The notes under the pieces are model-generated. The model did no database searches. It was not told where the DNA came from and saw nothing but the letters and a program-made list of their open reading frames with translations. The translations under genes and the position numbers were made by a program. Positions 51,836-59,888 of a stretch of 64,000 bases of DNA are shown piece by piece. Origin of the DNA: CAYVHU01 sp964451415 (GTDB taxonomy: Bacteria > Pseudomonadota > Alphaproteobacteria > Rhodospirillales > Magnetovibrionaceae). The stretch's first letter is position 1; the number at the start of each line of letters is the position of its first letter. The stretch is taken from contig CAYVHU010000003.1 of the NCBI GenBank assembly GCA_964451415.1, forward strand, positions 1 to 64,000. Direction: 5' to 3'.

Positions 51836-52720
51836 ATGAGAAAATCCGTAACCAAAGTGGTGTTTCCCGTCGCCGGGCTGGGGACGCGGTTTCTGCCCGT
51901 GACCAAGGCGGTGCCGAAGGAAATGCTGCCGGTGCTGGAACGTCCCTTGATTCAGTACGCCGTGGAAGAAGCTGTAGAGGCCGGGATCACGGATTTCATT
52001 TTTGTCACCAACGCGCAGAACCGTCCGATTCTGGAAGCCTACTTCGGTGAAAACGAAGCCTTGAATGCGGTTCTTGCGCAACGCGGCCGGGATGTGGAAC
52101 TGAAGGCGCTCGGTGAAACGCATATCGCATCGCAACATCTTCATTTTTGCACCCAGGACGAACCGCTCGGTCTGGGTCATGCGGTGTGGTGCGCGCGCGA
52201 TTTTGTCGCAGACGAGCCCTTTTGCGTCATTCTGCCCGACGATCTCATACAGACCCGGCCCGGTTGTTTGAAGCAGATGATGGATGTGTACAAGGACAAA
52301 GGCGGCAACGTTGTCGCCGTGAAAGACGTCGCGCGCGCGATCACGGATCGTTACGGCATTTTGGATGTGAGCGAAGATGATGGGCGCATCGTGCGGGCTC
52401 GTGGGCTGGTGGAAAAACCGGTTCCGCACGAAGCGCCTTCAACGGTTTCAATCGTTGGGCGTTATATCCTCGACGGGTCGGTGTTTGCCTATCTGGACCG
52501 CCACATGGCCGGGGCGGGGGGCGAGATTCAGTTGACGGACGCCCTGTCCGCTACCCTCGCAGAGGAGGCGCACGGTGTCGCGTTTCATGGCGTGCGCTTT
52601 GGCGGAAGGCGTTTCGATTGCGGCTCCATGGCCGGTTTTGTCGAGGCCAACGTCGCTTTCGCCCTGGCGTGTTCGCGCCATGGGCGCGACGTTCGCGAAC
52701 GCCTGGAGCGTCTCTTGTAA
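51836..52720 (+). CDS. galU: UTP-glucose-1-phosphate uridylyltransferase
   Basis: 294 residues. Nucleotidyltransferase motif VVFPVAGLGTRFLPVTKAVPKEMLPV, then EDGRIVRARGLVEKP, GRYILDGSVFAYLDR and GGRRFDCGSMAGFVEANVAFAL. It makes UDP-glucose from UTP and glucose-1-phosphate. The ATG at 51836 has an AAGGC site; a GTG 24 bases earlier is in frame. Its product feeds ugd directly downstream. Confidence 0.95.
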   Translation: MRKSVTKVVFPVAGLGTRFLPVTKAVPKEMLPVLERPLIQYAVEEAVEAGITDFIFVTNAQNRPILEAYFGENEALNAVLAQRGRDVELKALGETHIASQHLHFCTQDEPLGLGHAVWCARDFVADEPFCVILPDDLIQTRPGCLKQMMDVYKDKGGNVVAVKDVARAITDRYGILDVSEDDGRIVRARGLVEKPVPHEAPSTVSIVGRYILDGSVFAYLDRHMAGAGGEIQLTDALSATLAEEAHGVAFHGVRFGGRRFDCGSMAGFVEANVAFALACSRHGRDVRERLERLL

Positions 52721-52837
52721 GGGGTTTTCCTTGCCACGTTCGGAGCCATCGCCTAAAAACGCGCATAAATGTGCGTTGAGGAAGGATTCGTCCGTTTGGG
52801 ACCATTCAGCGCGTCGTTATTTGAATAGGGGTTTTGC

Positions 52838-54151
52838 ATGCGCGTCGCGATGATTGGCACCGGTTATGTCGGTTTGGTTTCAGGGGCCTGTTTTTCCGAA
52901 TTCGGCGTCAATGTGGTGTGCGTCGACAAGGATGCCGAAAAAATCGAGATGCTCGAAAATGGCGTCATGCCGATTTATGAGCCGGGCCTTGACGATTTGG
53001 TGGAAACCAACGTCAAAGCGGGGCGCCTCAGCTTCACCACCGACTTGGGAAAGGCCGTGAAAGACGCCGATGCGGTGTTTATTGCGGTGGGCACGCCGAC
53101 GCTCCACGATGGGAGTGGCCATGCGGATTTGTCCTTCGTCTATGGGGCGGCGCAGGAAGTCGCCGCAGCCATGGACGGCTATACGGTCGTCGTCAACAAA
53201 TCCACCGTTCCCGTCGGCACGGGCGACGAGGTGGAACGCATCATTCGCGAAACCCGCTCTGATGCGGATTTCGACGTGGTGTCGAACCCGGAGTTTTTGC
53301 GCGAAGGCTCGGCCATCGCCGACTTCACGCATCCCGACCGCGTGGTCATCGGTACAAATTCCGAACGCGCTCAAGAGCTCATGAGGGCCCTTTACCGGCC
53401 TTTACACCTGATCGAAACGCCGATTTTGTTCACCTCGCGCACGTCGTCGGAACTGATCAAATATGCCGCCAACACGTTCTTGGCCACCAAGATCACGTTC
53501 ATTAACGAAATTGCGGATTTGTGTGAAAAGGTGAATGCCGACGTTCACGACGTGGCGCGCGGAATCGGGCTGGACGGGCGCATTGGCAAAAAATTCCTGC
53601 ATGCCGGCCCCGGATACGGCGGATCATGCTTTCCCAAGGATACCCTGGCCCTGGTGCACACCGCGCGCGATGCCGGTTCGCCCTTGCGTATTGTCGAAGC
53701 CGTGGTGGATGTCAACGACAAGCGCAAGAAGGCCATGGCCGAACGTGTCGTCGAGGCCTGCGACGGGACCTTGAAGGGCAAGACGGTGGCGGTCCTCGGT
53801 CTGACCTTCAAGCCCAACACCGACGATATGCGCGATGCGCCCAGCCTCGATATCGTTCCGGCCCTGATTGCCGCCGGCGCGAAGATCACCGCGTTCGATC
53901 CCGAAGGCATGGCCGAGGCCAAAAAGATGCTGAACGACGTGCAATGGTGCGATGACGCCTACGCCACCATGGACGGCGCGGATGCGCTGGTTATCATCAC
54001 CGAATGGAACGCCTTCCGCGGCCTGGATCTGGAACGTGTGAAGACGCTTTTGAAACACCCGGTGCTGGTGGATCTGCGCAACATTTATGAACCTGCCGAG
54101 ATGGCGACGGCGGGCTTTCGTTATCACTGCATCGGCCGTGTGGCCGTTTAA
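52838..54151 (+). CDS. ugd: UDP-glucose 6-dehydrogenase
   Basis: 437 residues. Begins MRVAMIGTGYVGLVSGACFSE (Rossmann NAD site). It has the catalytic cysteine region GPGYGGSCFPKDT, the NEFLREGSAIADF-like segment SNPEFLREGSAIADFTHPDR and a C-terminal UDP-binding domain (LGLTFKPNTDDMRDAPSLDI). It oxidises UDP-glucose to UDP-glucuronate for polysaccharides. It lies 117 bp after galU and 2 bp before the mutase gene. Confidence 0.97.
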   Translation: MRVAMIGTGYVGLVSGACFSEFGVNVVCVDKDAEKIEMLENGVMPIYEPGLDDLVETNVKAGRLSFTTDLGKAVKDADAVFIAVGTPTLHDGSGHADLSFVYGAAQEVAAAMDGYTVVVNKSTVPVGTGDEVERIIRETRSDADFDVVSNPEFLREGSAIADFTHPDRVVIGTNSERAQELMRALYRPLHLIETPILFTSRTSSELIKYAANTFLATKITFINEIADLCEKVNADVHDVARGIGLDGRIGKKFLHAGPGYGGSCFPKDTLALVHTARDAGSPLRIVEAVVDVNDKRKKAMAERVVEACDGTLKGKTVAVLGLTFKPNTDDMRDAPSLDIVPALIAAGAKITAFDPEGMAEAKKMLNDVQWCDDAYATMDGADALVIITEWNAFRGLDLERVKTLLKHPVLVDLRNIYEPAEMATAGFRYHCIGRVAV

Positions 54152-54153
54152 TC

Positions 54154-55566
54154 ATGGCCGGACCTGCCCCCCATCCCCTCGATTCTGAAATTCTGCGCGA
54201 ATACGACCTTCGCGGCCTTGTGGAGACGAATTTCACCGGCGAAGATGTTTACATCATCGCCCGCGCCTTTGCCGTGGTGCTCAAAGAACGCATGGGCGGG
54301 GAAAACGCCAAGGTGTCGTGTGCGGTGGGATACGATGGACGCTTGAGTTCGCCGGATTTGGAGGCCCGTCTGGTCGAAGGTTTAACTGCGTCCGGCGTGG
54401 ATGTCGTGCGCATCGGCTGTGGACCGACGCCGATGCTCAGTTTCGCCGGCGCGACGCTGGGCGTGGATGCGGCTTTGATGATTACCGGCAGCCACAACCC
54501 GCCGGACCACAACGGCCTGAAGATCACGTTGGCGGGGATGCCTTTTTATGGCCGCGACATTCAAGACCTGGGCCGCATCGCAGCCCAGGGCCGTTTTGTC
54601 GAAGGCGAGGGAACCGTCCGCGATCACGATCTTTTCGTCACGTATGTGGAACGGGTGTTGCAAGACTATAGGCCCGCGAAGCCCCTGCGCGTCGCTTGGG
54701 ACCCCGGCAACGGTGCTGCCGGCGAGGTCATCGAGGAACTCGCCAAACGTCTGCCCGGTGCGCATTTCGTCATCAATGCCGAGATCGACGGCTTGTTTCC
54801 CGCCCACCATCCGGATCCGACGGTGGAAGAGAACCTGGACCAGTTGAAGGCCCTGGTGGCGGACAAGGGCTGCGACCTGGGATTCGCCTTCGATGGCGAC
54901 GGAGACCGCATCGGCGTGGTCGATGGCCAGGGACGTGTCTTGTGGGGCGACCAGATCATGGTTCTGCTGGCGCGCGACGTTTTGCAAGATCATCCCGGGG
55001 CGCCGATCATCGCCGACGTCAAGGCCAGTCAGGTGTTCGTTGACGAAATCAAACGCCTGGGCGGCGAGCCCGTGATTTGGAAAACCGGCCATTCGTTGAT
55101 CAAGACCAAAATGCAGGAGATCGGCGCGCCGCTGGCCGGTGAGATGAGCGCCCACATTTTTTTCAAGCATCGTTATTACGGCTTCGACGATGCGGTGTAT
55201 GCCGCCATCCGGTTGCTGAACGTGGTCGAAAACGCGTCTCAGAGTCTGGCGCAAATGCGTGACGCCATGCCGCAGATGGTGAACACCCCGGAAATCCGTT
55301 TCGCCTGTGCGGAGGATCGCAAATTCAAAGTGGCGCAAGAGGTGTTGGAGCGCTTGCGGAATCGGGACGACGTTGACGTGCTGGCCATCGACGGCGTGCG
55401 CGTCACCACCGATGACGGCTGGTGGCTGCTGCGCGCCTCGAACACCCAGGCGGTTCTGGTGGCGCGTTGCGAGAGCGAAACGCAAGCGGGACTGCAACGC
55501 CTGAAGGCGCAACTAAAGGCGCAACTTGAAGCCTCGGGCGTGACGCCGCCCGCCGACTTCACATAA
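54154..55566 (+). CDS. Phosphomannomutase/phosphoglucomutase
   Basis: 470 residues. Phosphohexomutase with the phosphoserine motif TGSHNPPDHNG, the magnesium site DGDGDRIG, the sugar-binding loop GEMSAHIFF (GEMSGH type) and the phosphate-binding end RASNTQAVLVARCE. It interconverts mannose or glucose 6- and 1-phosphates for GalU and other pyrophosphorylases. AlgC-like in length. Last of the sugar-nucleotide run, convergent with the carboxypeptidase gene. Confidence 0.93.
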   Translation: MAGPAPHPLDSEILREYDLRGLVETNFTGEDVYIIARAFAVVLKERMGGENAKVSCAVGYDGRLSSPDLEARLVEGLTASGVDVVRIGCGPTPMLSFAGATLGVDAALMITGSHNPPDHNGLKITLAGMPFYGRDIQDLGRIAAQGRFVEGEGTVRDHDLFVTYVERVLQDYRPAKPLRVAWDPGNGAAGEVIEELAKRLPGAHFVINAEIDGLFPAHHPDPTVEENLDQLKALVADKGCDLGFAFDGDGDRIGVVDGQGRVLWGDQIMVLLARDVLQDHPGAPIIADVKASQVFVDEIKRLGGEPVIWKTGHSLIKTKMQEIGAPLAGEMSAHIFFKHRYYGFDDAVYAAIRLLNVVENASQSLAQMRDAMPQMVNTPEIRFACAEDRKFKVAQEVLERLRNRDDVDVLAIDGVRVTTDDGWWLLRASNTQAVLVARCESETQAGLQRLKAQLKAQLEASGVTPPADFT

Positions 55567-55572
55567 CGACGC

Positions 55573-56811
55573 TCAATAAATCGAAGCGATTTCGACGCTT
55601 TTTCTGATCCGCAGCGGCATACAGCCGACGTTTTTTCTTTTCAGAGCCCGGCACGCCTTGTAGGCCTGCGGCTTTGTAATGCCGAGGACGCGTCCGCGGT
55701 ACAGAACCCGGCCGTTTTTCTTTCTCAACGGCGTGACGGCGATGTTGCCGTTTTCCAGATAGGCCGGCGCAAGGGCCACGGCGCGCCGGGCAATGGCGAA
55801 GGCCGGTTTGTTGGTTCTATAGGCGCCGATTTGGACGCCCCATACGGACTTGGTGGACTTGGTGGATTTGGTGGATTTGGTGGATTTGGTAGGCCGCCGC
55901 CGTGATTTTCGGGCGGCCTTGTTCAAGACGGTTTTCAGTGTGGCGGCCTGCGGGGTTTTCTCTTCCGTCCACCCCCTGTCCAGCAGTTTGGTCATCAGTC
56001 TGTTGCGGGCTTTGGCATTTCGGGCCCCGAAAACAACGCCGATCAAACGCCTGTTGCCGCGCTTGACCGAGGCCACCAGATTGAAACCCGAGGCGTGGAT
56101 ATAGCCGGTTTTGATGCCGTCGGCACCCTTATAGGTTTTCAGCAAACCGTTGTGCGACTTGTAGGTCTTTCCGTAAAGAGTGAATTGGGGTTCGGAAAAA
56201 TAGTGGTAGCGATCCGGAAAATTCACAAGCAGCGCGCGGGCCAGTTTCGCCATGTCGCGGGCGGTGGACATCTGGGCGCGCTGGGGGAGGCCGGAAGCAT
56301 TTCTGAACGTGGTGTTGGACATGCCGAGCAGGCGCGCCTTCGCCGTCATCAAGAGCGCGAATTTGCGTTCCGAGCCCGCCATGTGCTCAGCCACCGCGGC
56401 GGCGACGTCGTTGGCGGATTTGATCGCCAAAGCCTGGATGGCGTCTTCCACACTCAAGGTGCGTCCAGGCTTAAGGCCCAGTCGCGAAGGCGGTTGGCGG
56501 GCGGCATGTCTTGAGATGACAATGCGGTCGCTCAAGCGCATGCGGCCTTCCTTGAGGCTTTCGAACACCAGATAAAGTGTCATCATTTTTGTGAGAGAGG
56601 CTGGGTAATTGCGCGTATCGGCGTTGACCTCGTTGAGCACCTTGCCCGATGTCGCGTCCATCACCAAGGTGGCGTAACGTGCGAAAGCGCGGCGCGGCGT
56701 CAGGGTCAAAAAGATCGAGAAAACAAGCAAACCCAGCACGAAATACCCAGCATATTGCTGAATGCACCGGGCATGCCCGCGAACGGTGTTGGCGTGGTCG
56801 TGTTTCCTCAA
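55573..56811 (-). CDS. D-Ala-D-Ala carboxypeptidase (PBP5/6-like) with SPOR-like tail
   Basis: 412 residues. Signal/anchor (about 22-46, cleavage near AFA) then an S11 peptidase domain with SLTK (nucleophile Ser), SAN and KTGY motifs. A short linker of repeated Thr-Lys-Ser, encoded by 9-bp repeats near 55850-55888, leads to a C-terminal SPOR-like domain (WGVQIGAYRTNKPAFAIARRA to GRVLGITKPQAYKACRAL) that binds denuded peptidoglycan. It trims stem peptides in the periplasm and may act at division sites. There is no C-terminal amphipathic anchor. The ATG at 56811 is the only credible start before the signal sequence. Confidence 0.92.
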   Translation of the reverse strand: MRKHDHANTVRGHARCIQQYAGYFVLGLLVFSIFLTLTPRRAFARYATLVMDATSGKVLNEVNADTRNYPASLTKMMTLYLVFESLKEGRMRLSDRIVISRHAARQPPSRLGLKPGRTLSVEDAIQALAIKSANDVAAAVAEHMAGSERKFALLMTAKARLLGMSNTTFRNASGLPQRAQMSTARDMAKLARALLVNFPDRYHYFSEPQFTLYGKTYKSHNGLLKTYKGADGIKTGYIHASGFNLVASVKRGNRRLIGVVFGARNAKARNRLMTKLLDRGWTEEKTPQAATLKTVLNKAARKSRRRPTKSTKSTKSTKSTKSVWGVQIGAYRTNKPAFAIARRAVALAPAYLENGNIAVTPLRKKNGRVLYRGRVLGITKPQAYKACRALKRKNVGCMPLRIRKSVEIASIY

Positions 56812-57042
56812 AACGTGTCCGTTCCCGATTCTAACGTCGCAACACTCGTACTCTTACGACCGTGTTTTTTATTCTTCTTTAATGCGGGAAATTCACCCAA
56901 CCTTCAAGGTTAAATCCATTTCCGAATCGTTCCACGGCAAATGTGTGCTTTCTTTATGAAGGCTTGCCCCTAAAAAAAAGGTTAAGGGCAGGAAAAAAGT
57001 AAAGGGAAACAGGCCTTTCATGGTGCGGTGCACAAAAACGAG
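56812..57042. other. Intergenic region with no gene seen
   Basis: AT-rich region between the divergent carboxypeptidase and phasin genes. No credible gene. It must contain the carboxypeptidase promoter. Confidence 0.4.
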
Positions 57043-57071
57043 TTGACTCTTATTGCGCTGCAACATAGTTT
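57043..57071 (+). promoter_or_regulatory. Candidate phasin promoter
   Basis: TTGACT and TAGTTT are separated by exactly 17 bases. It lies about 85 bp before the phasin ATG and upstream of the leader hairpins. Confidence 0.45.
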
Positions 57072-57097
57072 GAGCGGACAATTTATGGGAGATGATG

Positions 57098-57128
57098 GAT
57101 CACGCGGTGATCGCGTGGCGTTTTTTTT
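57098..57128 (+). promoter_or_regulatory. Two mutually exclusive hairpins in the phasin leader (attenuator-like)
   Basis: Hairpin 1 is GATCAC-GCG-GTGATC (57098-57112). Hairpin 2 is CACGCG-GTGAT-CGCGTG (57101-57117), followed after GCG by eight T (57121-57128), as in an intrinsic terminator. They share bases, so only one can form. The phasin ribosome site follows at about 57141. The pairings are certain; a switching role is inferred. Confidence 0.45.
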
Positions 57129-57153
57129 GGATTTTTCAGCAGGAGTTTGCACC

Positions 57154-57651
57154 ATGACCACCGCGAAGAAGAAAGAGACCCCGGTGAGCGGCGCGGTTGA
57201 AACCGCCGTAACCAGTTTTGAAACCACCGCCGATATGATCAAAGGTGGCGTCGACGCGGCCCTGGACGCCAGCGCCGAGCAGGCGCGCGCCTCCAGCGCA
57301 TTTGAAGGTGTTGAATTTGCCGGACGTGATAACGTCGATGCGGCCTTGAAGTGCTCTCAGGCTTATTTTTCCGGTCTCAAGGAATTGAGCGGTCTGGTCT
57401 TCAAGACGGCCAAAGACACCGCGCGTCTCAACGCCGATGCGATGAAAGACCTTTCGGGGTGCACAAGCCCGGAAGATTTGTCCCAGGCGCAGATGAAGAT
57501 TGTTTCCGCCAGTTTTGAAGCCATGATGGGCATGGCCAAAGAATTCGGTCAAACGGCGACAAAGGTTGCCGGTGAGGTTACTGAACCCTTGAACGCACAG
57601 TTCTCTTCGCAGCAGTCCTACACGAAATTTTGGCCTAAAGCCGGCGTCTAA
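57154..57651 (+). CDS. Phasin family protein (PHA granule-associated)
   Basis: 165 residues, almost all helical, with the phasin pattern GRDNVDAALKCSQAYFSGLKELSGLVF and the repeated amphipathic helices that coat polyhydroxyalkanoate granules. The ATG at 57154 has an AGGAG site; the frame extends further upstream to 57028 but that part covers the promoter and leader. The gene stands alone with its own promoter and terminator, so expression is probably high. PHA synthase genes are not in the window. Confidence 0.93.
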   Translation: MTTAKKKETPVSGAVETAVTSFETTADMIKGGVDAALDASAEQARASSAFEGVEFAGRDNVDAALKCSQAYFSGLKELSGLVFKTAKDTARLNADAMKDLSGCTSPEDLSQAQMKIVSASFEAMMGMAKEFGQTATKVAGEVTEPLNAQFSSQQSYTKFWPKAGV

Positions 57652-57690
57652 GCGCCGTTTCCCCGTCCCATCACGGGGCAACTGAAAAGA

Positions 57691-57722
57691 AAGTCCGGCA
57701 GCTTGTCTGCCGGGCTTTTTTT
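57691..57722 (+). terminator. Rho-independent terminator after the phasin gene
   Basis: A stem of at least 7 bp (CCGGCAG with CTGCCGG, extended by A-T/G-C pairs) and a long T-run. A smaller CCCCGT hairpin lies 30 bp before it. Confidence 0.88.
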
Positions 57723-57795
57723 GTTTTCAACGGATGTCATGGAAAGGGCGATGGACACGCTAAAGATGAACTTTATGTAACCATTACGCGTTTTG

Positions 57796-57822
57796 TGGAC
57801 AGGCAATAAAAATCAATATACT
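57796..57822 (+). promoter_or_regulatory. Candidate promoter for the WC-A-CGAG protein and radical SAM gene
   Basis: TATACT (57817) with an upstream TTGTGG at 18-base or TGGACA at 15-base spacing. The leader would be about 35 bases, ending in AAAAGGAG before the ATG. Only a weak match at -35. Confidence 0.35.
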
Positions 57823-57864
57823 CTCCTTACGTGTATTGACGTTTTCAACTAAAAGGAGATTATT

Positions 57865-58227
57865 ATGGTTGTCCATAAAAATGCAGAAGTACGGATAGAC
57901 CGTTCGGCGTTGCGCAAGGTTTTGACGGAGTTGCCGCCGGTGGAATCTGCGGATTGGTGTGTGGCGTGCGGTGCCGGTTCCAGTGCGGTGAAGCTTGATA
58001 TGCCCATGGAACTGGTTCAGACGGCGGGTCGGGATCTTCTGGAATCGCCGGAAAATTTCAAAGCGATCCTTGATCGTATTGATCCGGAAAGCATGAGTTC
58101 ATGGTGTATCGCCTGTGGTGCCGGGGCAGGTTCGGTTAGTGATTTTCCGCAGTTTTCCGGCGATATTCCAGATGCCGTCATTGATACCTTGTCGGAAAAA
58201 CTCATTGGCGTCGTCAAGGTGCGTTGA
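57865..58227 (+). CDS. Two-core peptide: putative RiPP precursor with duplicated WC-x-ACGAG motif
   Basis: 120 residues. Two units each read helix, short Pro/Ser turn, W-C-[VI]-A-C-G-A-G, small residues, helix: motif 1 at residues 31-38, motif 2 at 80-87. The only four cysteines (32, 35, 81, 84) are in these motifs. The flanks are alike too: RKVLTELPPVESAD before the first, KAILDRIDPESMSS before the second. Helical linkers, no signal peptide, no membrane segment. A radical SAM/SPASM gene starts 4 bases later. Strong AAAAGGAG ribosome site 6-7 bases before ATG. I know no family with this motif. It is likely a substrate for that enzyme; the product is unknown. Confidence 0.8.
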   Translation: MVVHKNAEVRIDRSALRKVLTELPPVESADWCVACGAGSSAVKLDMPMELVQTAGRDLLESPENFKAILDRIDPESMSSWCIACGAGAGSVSDFPQFSGDIPDAVIDTLSEKLIGVVKVR

Positions 58228-58231
58228 TTTC

Positions 58232-59302
58232 ATGAACGTCCCTTTACACAAAGAAACTGTACGCAAGGTTGCTCGCCTTGAAGCGTTGCATATCAACGCT
58301 ACGAAGACCTGCAACCTTGCGTGTACGTTTTGCTACGATAACGCGCAACGCGCAAAATCGAAAAACCTTCCTTTAAGCGTATATGAGGGGATCGTCGATG
58401 ATGCGTGCTCTTTAGGGTTGCAAAAAGTAATCCTGTCCGGCGGTGAGCCGCTCACGCGCGGGGACTGGCGCGATATCGCGCTCCTTTTTGCTGCGCGCGG
58501 CGTCGAAATTTCCTTGGCGACGAATGGCACCTTGATCACCCAGGATGTCGCGGACTTCATGGCGGGTTTGGAACACTATTCCATCTCAATCTCACTCGAC
58601 GGCGCCGAACAGGCCCATGATCGTATCCGCGGCCGCAAGGGGGCCTATGCGAAAACTTTGAACGGTCTGAGAATTCTGAAAAAGGCAGGCGTGAAGTTTG
58701 CCATCAACACAACCTTGTCACGCGATAATGTCGGCGATGTGAAGGATCTGGCGCGGATCGCGCGGGATTTTCAATGTTATGTTCGGCTGTCCTTGCTGCA
58801 TCCCAACGGGCGCGCCGAAAACATGGGGTCTCAGGCGCTCGATGCGGAAGAAATATTTCGTGTCCGTGAATTCTGTCATCTGCTGTACAAGTCTTCGGGC
58901 GTGAATATCCATATTAATCTTCCGCCGCTGTTGCAGTATTTGGACGAAATCATGCCCACGCGCGGTTCCGCATGCGGGTGGGCAAAACATTATTGTGGTT
59001 TGCTGGACAATGGCGATGTCACCATCTGCGGGGTGGCCAGTGGAGAAAAAGATCTGATCGCGGGCAACGTGTTACACGATTCCCTCGATCATATCTGGCG
59101 CAATGCTCCCTTGTTTCAGAAAACGCGTAACTTTGAAAACCGCGACATCAAGGGGATCTGCGGACGTTGTCCATTTAACGATTTTTGTGGCGGTGCGTGC
59201 CGCTTGTCGGCTTATCGTGAAGCGGGGGATTTCCTGGCGCCATATTTCCTATGCCAGCGTTTCTACGACCTCGGCCATATTCCCGAAGCTCTTCTCGATT
59301 GA
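58232..59302 (+). CDS. Radical SAM/SPASM peptide-modifying enzyme
   Basis: 356 residues. The radical SAM cluster motif C-x3-C-x2-C is CNLACTFC (Cys27, 31, 34). The partial TIM barrel carries ILSGGEPL and SISLDGAE. The C-terminal SPASM domain is complete: C-x12-G-x4-C (248, 261, 266) then C-x2-C-x5-C-x3-C-x17-C (310, 313, 319, 323, 341), enough for two auxiliary 4Fe-4S clusters. Enzymes of this layout modify peptides, for example by Cys thioether or carbon-carbon crosslinks. The start lies 4 bases after the upstream small gene, so they are coupled, and a terminator follows. No protease or transporter gene follows. Confidence 0.9.
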   Translation: MNVPLHKETVRKVARLEALHINATKTCNLACTFCYDNAQRAKSKNLPLSVYEGIVDDACSLGLQKVILSGGEPLTRGDWRDIALLFAARGVEISLATNGTLITQDVADFMAGLEHYSISISLDGAEQAHDRIRGRKGAYAKTLNGLRILKKAGVKFAINTTLSRDNVGDVKDLARIARDFQCYVRLSLLHPNGRAENMGSQALDAEEIFRVREFCHLLYKSSGVNIHINLPPLLQYLDEIMPTRGSACGWAKHYCGLLDNGDVTICGVASGEKDLIAGNVLHDSLDHIWRNAPLFQKTRNFENRDIKGICGRCPFNDFCGGACRLSAYREAGDFLAPYFLCQRFYDLGHIPEALLD

Positions 59303-59323
59303 AACGTGCCGGCGTTCTCACGG

Positions 59324-59352
59324 CCCCGACAGATGCGCTGTCGGGGTTTTTT
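59324..59352 (+). terminator. Rho-independent terminator after the radical SAM gene
   Basis: A perfect 9-bp GC-rich stem (59324-59332 with 59338-59346), a five-base loop and six T. It closes the two-gene unit 57865-59302. Confidence 0.92.
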
Positions 59353-59469
59353 GTGCTCAACACTGGAGATACGCAAAAATCATCCCCAAATCTCATAACG
59401 AAGGGTTTTCTTTTCGCCTGCGCCGGATCGCGCTATGATCGGTGACGGTGTGGCCCCTTGATGGAGACG

Positions 59470-59853
59470 ATGTTGAGCGATACGACACCGCCAAGACCCC
59501 TGATTCCTCCTCCTGAACGGCCGTCCCGGCGGCAGGGCGGGGGGCGTGAAGATGATGGCGATACGGGCGTTATCCTTGAGACGCGGCAAAAAACCAAGAA
59601 GCCGTCCATGTACAAGGTCTTGATGCTGAACGACGATTATACGCCGATGGAATTCGTGATCTATGTTTTGGAGCGCGTTTTCAATAAGTCTCAGCAAGAA
59701 GCGACGCGCATCATGTTGCATGTTCACCAAAAAGGTGTGGGCATGTGCGGTGTGTTCACCTATGACGTCGCGGAAACCAAAGCGTCCCAGGTGATGGATA
59801 TGGCGCGGAAGAACGAACATCCGTTGCAATGCACCATTGAAAAAGACGCTTAA
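59470..59853 (+). CDS. clpS: ClpA adaptor protein ClpS
   Basis: 127 residues from ATG 59470. A flexible polar N-terminus of about 40 residues precedes the ClpS domain with YKVLMLNDDYTPMEFVIYVLERVF and HVHQKGVGMCGVFTYDVAETK. ClpS brings N-end-rule substrates to ClpA. ATG 59461 is in frame 9 bases earlier; GGAG between the two favours 59470, though its spacing is short. Starts the clpS-clpA pair, with a 35-bp gap to clpA. Confidence 0.93.
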   Translation: MLSDTTPPRPLIPPPERPSRRQGGGREDDGDTGVILETRQKTKKPSMYKVLMLNDDYTPMEFVIYVLERVFNKSQQEATRIMLHVHQKGVGMCGVFTYDVAETKASQVMDMARKNEHPLQCTIEKDA

Positions 59854-59888
59854 ATATTTGAGCGGGCGGAACAAGGCGGAGAAAAACC

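Noticed and set aside
57028..57153. N-terminal extension of the phasin frame
   Set aside because: It covers the likely promoter and leader hairpins; the internal ATG has a strong AGGAG site.
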